A DNA stretch of 64,000 nucleotides from the NCBI GenBank assembly GCA_963759875.1, contig CAVXBB010000015.1, forward strand, positions 1,798,001 to 1,862,000, written 5' to 3'. Each line of letters opens with the position of its first letter. Position 1 is the first letter of the stretch. The stretch is from JAFAGX01 sp963759875 (GTDB lineage: Bacteria; Acidobacteriota; Terriglobia; Terriglobales; Acidobacteriaceae). Below the pieces are notes generated by a model that saw only the letters and a program-made list of their open reading frames with translations, was not told the origin of the DNA and searched no databases. Of the stretch, positions 1-8,309 are shown in pieces. A program made the translations under genes and the position numbers.

Positions 1-1
1 G

Positions 2-1426
2 CAGTTGACGCCTACTTTGGCTAGCTTGATCCCGATTGAACGAAATGGCTCGTCCGGTCTGATTTCGCCGGACCTGCATGATTTTGCGCCTCGGTTAGGT
101 CTTGCGTACCAGATCACCGACAAGCTGGTTCTCCGCGCTGGTTATGGAATCTTTTATGGCGGCGAGGAGAATGGACCGTTCTCGAACCCAAGCCCCGGGT
201 TTAATCCGCCCTTTTTTGTCACCGAAAACTTTACGCAACCATGTTTCCTGCCAGCCGCAAACGCCTCGAATCCAAATTTAAATTGTGCGCTTGTCGGCCC
301 CGGGGGCGTCCCCTTCAGCAGCCTGGCAGGCGGTTTCCCCGCGAATACGCTGACCGATCCGAATACGCCGACGTTGTTTTCAGAAAGCTCGAATTTGAAA
401 ACTCCGTACACGCAGCAATGGCATCTAGGATTCGAATACCAGTTGCCGAGTCAGACGGTTCTGGAAGTTTCCTATGCGGGTTCACACGGAGCCAATCTTT
501 ACGGCATGTACAACGGCAACCAGGCACAGCCAGATGTGACTTTTTGTACGACCAACGGCAACACACCACAAAACTGCCCGACCGCTCCAAGACGACCATT
601 TCCTGCGGTTGATGGCAGCATTGACGCTCTGCGCGCGAACGACATTTCCAATTACGATTCGCTGCAGGTGCATGTTCAAAAGAGGCTTTCGCGTGGCCTG
701 CAGTTCGGGGCTTCTTACACTTATGCGCACTCGTTGGATGATGCTTCGAGCGCCAGCCTTGGTTCTTTGAACAACGGGGATTTCCGCAACGAACTGTTTC
801 CCGGGCTAGAGTACGGGAACTCCGACTTCGACGTGCGCCACCGGTTTGTCATCAACTATGCGTACGATCTCCCGTTTGGGAGGGGGAAGCTGATAGCTCG
901 AAATGCGGGCGGCGTTCTGAACCAGATCATTGGGAATTGGCAGGTGTCCGGCATCACCACTGCTCAGACCGGCAACTGGTTTACCATTACCGAATCCGGC
1001 TCGGTAAGCTCTGTTTCCACGAGTGACGGCGGCGGGGTGGTCGCGTTCAACTCTCAACGCCCCAATGTTGTAGGTAATCCAAACGGCAAACCCTGTATGC
1101 CGGGCACTCTGTTCAACACTTGTGCCTTCGCTGCCGACACCACCTATTTCACCTTTGGCGATGCCGGCAGGAACACTGTTCGTGGTCCCGGACTGCAGAA
1201 TTGGGACTTCACGATTTTTAAGCTGTTCCCCGTCCGCGAGCAGATGCACTTCGAATTCCGGACTGACTTCTTTAACATCTGGAACCACGTGAACACATTG
1301 CTTGGCCCGGCAGGTGCAATCAGCCAGGAGCCGTTTGCAGTGGAATTCGGCACAGCCCAGTTCGGGCAAGCGCAGGCAGCTCGCGATCCTCGTTTCATCC
1401 AGTTGGCCATGAAGTTTTATTTCTGA
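2..1426 (+). CDS. Oar-like TonB-dependent receptor, C-terminal part (5' truncated by window edge)
   Basis: The reading frame is open from the first bases of the window, so the real start lies upstream. The visible 474 residues are the beta-barrel part of a large outer-membrane receptor of the carboxypeptidase-regulatory/TonB type common in Acidobacteriota. Visible signatures are LVLRAGYGIFYGG near the start, SYAGSHGANLYG, LQVHVQKRLSRGLQFGASY, the DFDVRHRFVINYAYDLPFG block, and a C-terminal strand ending in aromatic Phe (MKFYF), as expected for barrel insertion by the BAM machinery. The family is thought to import oligosaccharide or peptide substrates, but no substrate can be read here. GatZ follows 61 bases downstream on the same strand. 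The missing N-terminus should hold the signal peptide, regulatory domain and plug. Confidence 0.85.
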   Translation, partial: QLTPTLASLIPIERNGSSGLISPDLHDFAPRLGLAYQITDKLVLRAGYGIFYGGEENGPFSNPSPGFNPPFFVTENFTQPCFLPAANASNPNLNCALVGPGGVPFSSLAGGFPANTLTDPNTPTLFSESSNLKTPYTQQWHLGFEYQLPSQTVLEVSYAGSHGANLYGMYNGNQAQPDVTFCTTNGNTPQNCPTAPRRPFPAVDGSIDALRANDISNYDSLQVHVQKRLSRGLQFGASYTYAHSLDDASSASLGSLNNGDFRNELFPGLEYGNSDFDVRHRFVINYAYDLPFGRGKLIARNAGGVLNQIIGNWQVSGITTAQTGNWFTITESGSVSSVSTSDGGGVVAFNSQRPNVVGNPNGKPCMPGTLFNTCAFAADTTYFTFGDAGRNTVRGPGLQNWDFTIFKLFPVREQMHFEFRTDFFNIWNHVNTLLGPAGAISQEPFAVEFGTAQFGQAQAARDPRFIQLAMKFYF

Positions 1427-1487
1427 AATCGCGCAGCTCGAGGGGTGGAAGTATGTAGTCTAAAGGATTGGGCCGAATCGCTACCCG

Positions 1488-2843
1488 GTGAGCGTGTCAT
1501 CACAAAACGAAATGCGGTCGGCCAACGCTACCCAGCGGCTCGCGCGCATCCTCAACGACAATCACAAGGGCAGACCTGTCGGCGTCTATTCCATCTGCTC
1601 GGCTAATCGATTCGTCATCGAAGCTGGCATGCTGGAAGCAAAGCGGGACAACACGCTGCTGTTGATTGAATCGACTTCCAACCAGGTTAATCAATTCGGC
1701 GGATACACCGCGCAGACCCCGAAACATTTCGTCGCGTTCGTAAGCGAAATCGCTCGCGGCATGAAATTCCCGGTGAAACAAATCGTGTTCGGCGGCGATC
1801 ACTTAGGTCCTCACGTGTGGCGCAAAGAGGCCGGTGGTAGTGCAATGCAGAAAGCCGTCGAACTGGTGCGTGCTTGCGTTCTGGCCGGGTACACAAAAAT
1901 TCATTTGGATTCGAGCATGCGTTTGGCCGGTGATCCGGGCGATTCTTCGAGTCCGCTTGGGGACGAGATCATCAGCAGCCGTGCGGCCGACCTATGCCGG
2001 GCGGCGGAAGAAGCATACACGCAACTTTCCCCTGGTTCACCGGCACCGCTTTATGTGATTGGCACGGAAGTTCCGATTCCGGGCGGCGAGTTGGACGAGG
2101 GACAGGCCCCGCAGCTAACACGAACAGAAGACGCGACCAGGACGATTGAATCGGCGAGACAAGCGTTCCAGGTGCGCGGTTTGCACTCTGCTTGGGGGCG
2201 TGTAATTGCGTTAGTCGTGCAACCGGGAGTGGAGTTTGGCGATGCCAGCGTATTTCCCTACGTGCCGGACAACGCGTTTCGGCTGGCACACTTCGCGAGC
2301 ACACACTGGCAAGGCGTTTACGAAGCGCACTCGACGGACTACCAAACGCCCCATGCTTTGCGAGAAATGGTTAGGGATCATTTCGCAATTTTGAAAGTTG
2401 GCCCATGGCTCACGTTCGCATTCCGCGAAGCCGTCTTTGCTCTGGCAATGGTGGAAGAGGAGTGGCTGGGCAGTCGGAAAGACATTACAATTTCCAGAAT
2501 AAGGGAATCCTTGGAAAGTGCTATGCTCGCGAACCCCCAACACTGGAAGGGGTATTATCACGGCGATGATACAGCGCTACGCCTTGCCCGAAAATACAGT
2601 TTCAGTGATCGCTGCCGTTATTATTGGCCTCAGCCCGAGGTTGCGGGGACTTTGGAACGCCTATTGGAAAATTTGAGAGCAAATCCTGCTCCGGTTTCAC
2701 TGCTAAGCCAGTATCTGCCGAATCAGAGCGCGGCCGTGCGCGCCGGAACCATTGCCAATGACCCGATAGCAATAATTCACCACAAAATTCTGGAAGTAAT
2801 TAACTATTACGCGAGCGCGTGTGGACATACCTCAGCTGCGTAG
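1488..2843 (+). CDS. gatZ: D-tagatose-bisphosphate aldolase class II, non-catalytic subunit (GatZ/KbaZ family)
   Basis: The 451-residue protein matches the GatZ/KbaZ/AgaZ family (E. coli members are about 420 residues). Recognisable blocks are GVYSICSANRFVIEAGMLEA near residues 33-52, FGGDHLGPHVWRKE near 101-114, the KIHLDSSMRLAGDP segment, VIGTEVPIPGGE, and STDYQTPHALREMV. Known members stabilise the catalytic aldolase GatY/KbaY, which splits tagatose-1,6-bisphosphate into dihydroxyacetone phosphate and glyceraldehyde-3-phosphate in the cytoplasm. No catalytic partner is present in the window, so the role here is uncertain; some relatives act in other sugar-acid pathways. The called start is GTG; an in-frame ATG lies eight codons later and neither has a strong ribosome-binding site. 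A remnant of a hydroxyacid dehydrogenase just downstream hints at a former sugar-acid operon. Confidence 0.85.
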   Translation: MSVSSQNEMRSANATQRLARILNDNHKGRPVGVYSICSANRFVIEAGMLEAKRDNTLLLIESTSNQVNQFGGYTAQTPKHFVAFVSEIARGMKFPVKQIVFGGDHLGPHVWRKEAGGSAMQKAVELVRACVLAGYTKIHLDSSMRLAGDPGDSSSPLGDEIISSRAADLCRAAEEAYTQLSPGSPAPLYVIGTEVPIPGGELDEGQAPQLTRTEDATRTIESARQAFQVRGLHSAWGRVIALVVQPGVEFGDASVFPYVPDNAFRLAHFASTHWQGVYEAHSTDYQTPHALREMVRDHFAILKVGPWLTFAFREAVFALAMVEEEWLGSRKDITISRIRESLESAMLANPQHWKGYYHGDDTALRLARKYSFSDRCRYYWPQPEVAGTLERLLENLRANPAPVSLLSQYLPNQSAAVRAGTIANDPIAIIHHKILEVINYYASACGHTSAA

Positions 2844-2891
2844 CGCGATAAATTCTCAGCGCAGCCCTTCCTTGGGCTGGTAGGCTTTCGA

Positions 2892-3095
2892 CTAGCTCGC
2901 CCCAGTGCCGGCAATTCCCGCCATTCTCGCCAGCACATCGAACGGGCAGGCAAAATCCAGCTTGGCCAGCCCCATGCCTCGAGCAGCGGTGAGGAATTCG
3001 TTGCTAATAGTCGTGGTTGGCGGCGGTGCGTCAAGCCGGCGTCCAAGCTCCATAGCCAGCAGCATGTCTTTCTGCATCATGTTGTAGGCGGATCC
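2892..3095 (-). pseudogene. C-terminal remnant of a 3-hydroxyisobutyrate dehydrogenase-type oxidoreductase
   Basis: The minus strand encodes about 67 residues with the helical C-terminal domain typical of 3-hydroxyisobutyrate dehydrogenase and related beta-hydroxyacid dehydrogenases: SAYNMMQKDMLLAMELGRR, then TTTISNEFLTAARGMGLAK and FDVLARMAGI. A stop codon (TGA at 3096-3098) precedes this piece in frame and the NAD-binding Rossmann domain and catalytic lysine region are absent upstream, so only a tail is left. The ATG at 3078-3080 is internal to the old gene and is not a credible start. In related sugar-acid pathways these dehydrogenases sit next to aldolases, which fits the GatZ neighbour. 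Confidence 0.7.
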
Positions 3096-3159
3096 TCAAG
3101 TGGGAATGTCCTGAACGTATCCACTCCAATCGATGCGGTGTAAAACGGTTTAGTGGACC

Positions 3160-4299
3160 CTAATGAGTGCGTTTAGTTGTTGCCGCGTCAGAGCGGTGTG
3201 AATTGGTTACCAGCAGAGGCGCCGCGGTTTCGGGAAACGCAGCATGAAAATCTTTGCCGAGTAGTGCGGCGAGGGTGGCTGCAATCTGCGACTGGGTAAT
3301 GGTCGCAATGTTTTCACGTGAGCCTAAAGCTTCGGTGTCAGGGCCGAGTATCGCGATCCAGATATTTTCCGAACCTTTCTGATCGACTCCATGTTCTTTC
3401 CATTCTTCAAGACCGCTGCCTCGGCCGTGATCTGTAGTGATTATGAATGTGGTCTGGTCTCGATACTCGGGCATTGCTTGCATGGTCTCCCACAGTTGCT
3501 GCACGAACCCGTCGAATTGATGCGCGCTTTCCAAGACTAAATCGTAGCGGCCGGAATGGGCCCAATTATCGGTCTCGCCATATCCAACGAATAATAGGCG
3601 TGGGTGGGATGATTTCACATAATCGATCAGTGGAATCTGGATGAACGAATCCCACACGTCTTCGTCGTCGAGGCGGGTGGTCGTGCGGTATAGATCGTTC
3701 AGCAATTGCTGGCGAGCTGTGAGATTTCCTTTTTCCGGCAGATCCCAGCCCACCTGCATAAGAAGATGGCTGCGGGGCTCATTGAAGATGTTCTTGAAAA
3801 CGTCCCACGTGGCAAAGACCGCAACCTGCTCGTGGAACTGCGGAAACTGGTTCATCCATTCGAAGACGGTTACGTTTGGATTGGGCCCAAACTGGTTGCT
3901 GTTGATACGTGGATCCGGGCGCCCGGTGAGCATTTCATTGTAGCCAGGGTAAGAAAACGCAAGGCCGTTTGTGACCCGGGCGACACTGCCTTTGTTCTGA
4001 TTCCCGAAGATCTGCCCTTGCTTTGCTACCACATCCCAAAGAAAAGGGAATAACATTTTGCGGCGCTGCTCAACATCGTCGCTCCAAAATTCGTGGCGGA
4101 GTTTATCAGGGTCCGCCCAAATACCTCCGTGTTTTTCGTCCAGAAGATTGGGATCCGCTCCGGTGAATATTTCTTGCCAACGCAGGCCATCGCTGACCAC
4201 GAGAATAACGTTGCGAGTCTTGAGCTGAGCCCATAGCGATTGAGCGAAGAAGATGAACAGCAAATTCGCGACAGCGACAGAACGCAACCTCCGCTTCAA
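3160..4299 (-). CDS. Secreted alkaline-phosphatase-superfamily protein
   Basis: 379 residues beginning with a signal peptide (basic MKRRLR, then a hydrophobic stretch ending at AQSLWAQ). The mature part has the alkaline phosphatase/phosphodiesterase superfamily pattern: the metal-binding NVILVVSDGLRW near residues 30-40 with the conserved Asp, a SYPGYNEMLTG segment around the presumed nucleophile, LLFVGYGETDNWAH near 237-250 and the TTDHGRG metal-ligand motif near 290. The reaction should be hydrolysis of a phosphate or phosphonate ester in the periplasm, but the substrate is not evident. It starts 12 bases after the Oar-like receptor stops on the same strand, so the two are probably cotranscribed and may form an uptake-and-processing pair. 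Confidence 0.8.
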   Translation of the reverse strand: MKRRLRSVAVANLLFIFFAQSLWAQLKTRNVILVVSDGLRWQEIFTGADPNLLDEKHGGIWADPDKLRHEFWSDDVEQRRKMLFPFLWDVVAKQGQIFGNQNKGSVARVTNGLAFSYPGYNEMLTGRPDPRINSNQFGPNPNVTVFEWMNQFPQFHEQVAVFATWDVFKNIFNEPRSHLLMQVGWDLPEKGNLTARQQLLNDLYRTTTRLDDEDVWDSFIQIPLIDYVKSSHPRLLFVGYGETDNWAHSGRYDLVLESAHQFDGFVQQLWETMQAMPEYRDQTTFIITTDHGRGSGLEEWKEHGVDQKGSENIWIAILGPDTEALGSRENIATITQSQIAATLAALLGKDFHAAFPETAAPLLVTNSHRSDAATTKRTH

Positions 4300-4311
4300 T
4301 CTTCCTCCGGG

Positions 4312-7300
4312 TTAGAACTGATAGCGCAATCCGAATTGCATGACGCGCGGCTTGGTCAGCGTCTGCGTAAAGTTTCCGAGTGTTGTGCCATAGAGCAGGT
4401 ACTGATTCAAGGTGCCAACATCGAAGCGAACTGCGTTGGTGACATTGAAGACATCCCAAGAGAAACGCAGCGCCTGACTCTCGGTGAACTTCCAGGATTT
4501 TGCGAGGCTCATATCCAAACCAAAGTAACCGGGCCCGCGAAGATTATTGCGCTGGCCGGCTTCTCCGGGATACGCAAAACGAAACGCGTTAACCGCGGCA
4601 GGCCCTTCCGTGAATACGTTGGGAACGCCGTTTTGAATTGATACCCCGGTTTGCGGTGCAGCGCCGAGCAGCACAGCCCGGCCATCCTGCTCGTAACTGG
4701 TGCCGAAAGCGTAGGTGGAAATGCTAAAGGGATACCCAGTGGTCCAGCGCGTTAACCCAGAGATTTGCCAGCCGCCCAGCAAGGCGTCCTCGCCCTTGTT
4801 CCATCCCGCGCCGAATTTCTTGCCGGACCCGAGCGGCAGATCGTAAACCCAGTTGGCATTGATCTGATGAGTCGTGTCGTAATCCGATGGACCATAAAGT
4901 CCATTCAGCTGCCAGGAGTTGATCACCTGACCGCTGTAAGCAACACCGCTTGCGCTGCCAGCTCCGCTACCGTTTTCGTATTCGTTCACCCGCTCTGCGT
5001 TGGAATTGTCGTCGAGCGATTTGGAATAGGTGTAATTCAGATCGAATTCCACCCCTCCGACATGGCGCCGCAGCATGGCTTGAAATGCGTTGTAGTTGCT
5101 GATCCCGGTGCTCCGCCACGCATACATGGAAGAGAATTGATCGTCCCAGAAGGCGTAGGGTCCGAGCTTCGAGCACGAGGGGAAACAAACACCACCAAAG
5201 GGCACATCGAGCGAATATAGCGCGTAAACGAAATTGGGATTGTCCGCGTAATAAAGATCGTAGATATTCTGGGTTGCGGTCGGGTTGGCAGGAATCCCCG
5301 GCGCATAGCCAGACTCGCCGGAGGGACCTGCCGCACCGGGGAAGAAATTCTCCCAGAACGGAATCTTCTTTATGCTGCTCTCGGGCGTATTGGCCATGGC
5401 ATATTTCGCCAGGATTGTCGCGGCCTGGAAGTAAGTCATCCCGGACTTCGGATCCTTCATGTTGACCGGTTCAGCCATGTCCACTTCTTGCAGCAGTCGA
5501 CGCCCGAAACGGCCTACGTAAGACAGCTCGACGACAAATCGCCTTGGAAGCTCTCGGGTTATGGAGAGATCCACCACGTGCGAGTACGGAGTTTTCATGG
5601 AGTTATCGATTCCCCAGGCGAGAGCAAAACTGCCATTCGCGCCCATTCCCGGCGGCGTAAAAGGAAAACCGGGCTTTGGCGCGGACTGCAATTCTGGCAT
5701 TCCGGCAGTTACACACTGGCCTCCAGGCGCGCCACTTGGAATCGTAGTCAAACTGACGAACCTTTCGGCACAATCGGTGGTCAGCACTCCCGATGGGTTT
5801 AGCAAGTAAGTGGTTAGACCGAATGCTCCCTCACGGTCAAAACTGTTGACCACGCCTTCGCCGAAATGATCGTAATAAATTCCATATCCTCCGCGGATGG
5901 AAGTCTTACCGCTGGAACCGAGCAGCCTTTCCCAAAATGGATTCGTTGAAGAGGGCGAATAGGCGAACGCCAGGCGGGGAGCAATGTCTTTGTAATCCGG
6001 ATTCCAGTAGGCCGCTTGATTGTTTCCTTGTCCGCTAAGCGCGAAGGAGATCACCGGACGGTAAACTTCGCCTGAATTCATTGCTGCGGTTCGGCCGTTG
6101 AAAAATGAAGAGAGGCTCGGAGTGGGCGCAACTTGATTTCCGTCCGTCTCGTACGGAGCCTGAAGCAAGGTATAGCGAGCACCAAACGTGACCTGAAGAT
6201 TGCTCTTTACCCGCCATGCGTCTTGCGCATAGAACTCCGCTTCGTTGGATTTGAAATGGCGAGGAACCAGTGCTCCGATCGGCAAGAATTGTCCTGACTT
6301 GTTTTCGTTATAGACGGCCTGAATGGAGCCAAGAATTCCGGTGACGTCAGCGACGGCTGCATCATAGGAGTACCCAAAACTCGTATCCATTGCCGGCAAG
6401 GCTGGATCATTTGCGGGATCGAGCGGCTGGCCGGTAAATGCAATTCCGCCGTTAAGCAGCCAGTCAGGATGCACTTCGCCAGTAAAGAAATTTTGTTCAT
6501 TGGAGAAGCGATTGTCGCCGAGAATGCGCCAGTTGCCACCAAATTCCAGTGTATGTTGACCACGAGTCCAGGTAACGTCATCGACGAACTGATTTACGGG
6601 GACATTGACGTTCACAGTGCGGGCGAATGACACCTGATCAGTCGTGTTCCAGAATTCGATGTTCGAATACGGATTGGAACCTGTGTCGCCCAGGCCCTGA
6701 CGCACGAATCCGTAACGAAAATTATTCACCAGTCGGGAGCTGAGGACGGCGGTGTATCCCGCGGCGAAACCTTTACTGTTGTCGTGCAGCACCTGACTCG
6801 GTGGCTGGCCTGGAAATTCTGGGGCGTCTAGAGTGCGGTCATTTTGTAGATTGCCGCGAAGGAACAGACGATGGGTCCCGTTGGCGGTCAGGTTGTAATC
6901 CAGTTTCGCTAAGAACGTATTCAGGCTGGTCGGTTGAGGGGCGGCGAAAGTGTAGCCGAGAATGTTTAATCCATCTGCGCCGTTGGAGCTATACGTATTG
7001 GGCAGAGGGTATGCTGGAATGGGAGTGCCGTCGGGCAAGGTGTTCTTCCCATTCCATAAATTCAAAACCGCCTGGCTGACGCCGTTTCCGTTCGGGCAAG
7101 TGCCAGCGCTCAAACAACCCTGATCCAGGCTCTTAATCTCGGAAGGCGTCAAGTTAACTGTGCTTCCGTCTTGGGCAACATAACTCACAATGCCCTGGCG
7201 CAAATTCGCGCTGGGAACGGACTGAGTAACCTGAAGTGCCTCGCGCGAACGCTGACCTTCATAATTTGCGAAGAAGAATAGGCGATCTTTTATGATTGGC

Positions 7301-8214
7301 CCTCCGACCGCTGCACCGAACGTGTTGCGAATCAATTCGCCAGGTTTGTTAGGTAGCCCGCTCGTGAGTTGCGCTTCCTTGTTAAACCAATCATTGGCAG
7401 CGCCCAGGAGGGTGCGGTTGTATTCGTAGACACTGCCATGGAAATGGTTGGTGCCGCTTTTGGTGACGAGGGAAACCTGAGCGCCTGAAGACCTGCCCGA
7501 GTCGGCGTTGGCATTCGTGGTGGTGACACGAAACTCTTGGAGCGAATCCATGGGCACGCGCAATGCGCCAGTAAACGCGTTTCCCCTCAGTTGGTCGTTG
7601 TCATCGAGCCCGTCAACAGTGACGTTGGTCTGATCGCTGCGCGCGCCGTTGACGGCGCCACCACGCGAGTCTGCGTCAGTATTCACATTTGTGCCGACGT
7701 AGGCGACACCGGCCTGCAGGCTCAGCAACTCCACAGCGTTGCGGCCTTCAGACGGTAATGCTTCGATTTGTTTTGGATCAAAAGGATTACCCAAAGTCGC
7801 GTCGACGGTATTTACTGGAGGAGCTTCGTCATGCACCTCGACCACGGTCTCGGCTCTCCCCACGCGCAATGCGAAGTCCAGCCTTGCGGGAGTATTCACC
7901 AGAAGGATTACATCCTGCTTCCGGCTACTGGCGAAACCTGGTGCGGCTGCAGTGACGGTATACGTCCCAGGAGGCACCTGGAGGAACTGGTACTCGCCAT
8001 GATCATTTGCACTGGCTGTCCGAGTAAAACCAATAGCCGGGTCCTCAAGAGTCAAATGCGCACCGCGGATCACAGCGCCAGCGGGATCGGCAACCACCCC
8101 GCGCAATGATGTCGTGGCAACCTGCCCGTTCAGAGTTGAAACCAGCAGAGTGAGAACGATGGCTAACAGGCAGGGGGTTGTATGCCTACATGTGAGCGCA
8201 AAAAATTTCGTCAT
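4312..8214 (-). CDS. Oar-like TonB-dependent receptor with carboxypeptidase-regulatory N-terminal domain
   Basis: About 1,300 residues. I place the start at the ATG ending at 8214 (protein MTKFFALTCRH) because it is preceded by a GGAAGG ribosome-binding site and begins a signal peptide ending near STLNGQ; a longer frame reaches 8283. Next come a beta-sandwich carboxypeptidase-regulatory domain (TSLRGVVADPAGAVIRGA, PGTYTVTAAAPGF), a TonB plug with NVTVDGLDDND and VTKSGTNHFHGSVYEYNR, and a long barrel ending in RYQF. This architecture is typical of Acidobacteriota outer-membrane receptors with nutrient-uptake roles. It lies between the GAF/proline-rich gene and the phosphatase-like gene on the same strand, with 95 and 12 base gaps. 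Confidence 0.9.
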   Translation of the reverse strand: MTKFFALTCRHTTPCLLAIVLTLLVSTLNGQVATTSLRGVVADPAGAVIRGAHLTLEDPAIGFTRTASANDHGEYQFLQVPPGTYTVTAAAPGFASSRKQDVILLVNTPARLDFALRVGRAETVVEVHDEAPPVNTVDATLGNPFDPKQIEALPSEGRNAVELLSLQAGVAYVGTNVNTDADSRGGAVNGARSDQTNVTVDGLDDNDQLRGNAFTGALRVPMDSLQEFRVTTTNANADSGRSSGAQVSLVTKSGTNHFHGSVYEYNRTLLGAANDWFNKEAQLTSGLPNKPGELIRNTFGAAVGGPIIKDRLFFFANYEGQRSREALQVTQSVPSANLRQGIVSYVAQDGSTVNLTPSEIKSLDQGCLSAGTCPNGNGVSQAVLNLWNGKNTLPDGTPIPAYPLPNTYSSNGADGLNILGYTFAAPQPTSLNTFLAKLDYNLTANGTHRLFLRGNLQNDRTLDAPEFPGQPPSQVLHDNSKGFAAGYTAVLSSRLVNNFRYGFVRQGLGDTGSNPYSNIEFWNTTDQVSFARTVNVNVPVNQFVDDVTWTRGQHTLEFGGNWRILGDNRFSNEQNFFTGEVHPDWLLNGGIAFTGQPLDPANDPALPAMDTSFGYSYDAAVADVTGILGSIQAVYNENKSGQFLPIGALVPRHFKSNEAEFYAQDAWRVKSNLQVTFGARYTLLQAPYETDGNQVAPTPSLSSFFNGRTAAMNSGEVYRPVISFALSGQGNNQAAYWNPDYKDIAPRLAFAYSPSSTNPFWERLLGSSGKTSIRGGYGIYYDHFGEGVVNSFDREGAFGLTTYLLNPSGVLTTDCAERFVSLTTIPSGAPGGQCVTAGMPELQSAPKPGFPFTPPGMGANGSFALAWGIDNSMKTPYSHVVDLSITRELPRRFVVELSYVGRFGRRLLQEVDMAEPVNMKDPKSGMTYFQAATILAKYAMANTPESSIKKIPFWENFFPGAAGPSGESGYAPGIPANPTATQNIYDLYYADNPNFVYALYSLDVPFGGVCFPSCSKLGPYAFWDDQFSSMYAWRSTGISNYNAFQAMLRRHVGGVEFDLNYTYSKSLDDNSNAERVNEYENGSGAGSASGVAYSGQVINSWQLNGLYGPSDYDTTHQINANWVYDLPLGSGKKFGAGWNKGEDALLGGWQISGLTRWTTGYPFSISTYAFGTSYEQDGRAVLLGAAPQTGVSIQNGVPNVFTEGPAAVNAFRFAYPGEAGQRNNLRGPGYFGLDMSLAKSWKFTESQALRFSWDVFNVTNAVRFDVGTLNQYLLYGTTLGNFTQTLTKPRVMQFGLRYQF

Positions 8215-8309
8215 TGAAACGCCTTCCAGCAAAAGGATTGAGAATGACGAATGACGAGAATACCGCGCAATTGTTACAAGCAAATGAAAGGGTTGTCAAA
8301 ACGAAAACT

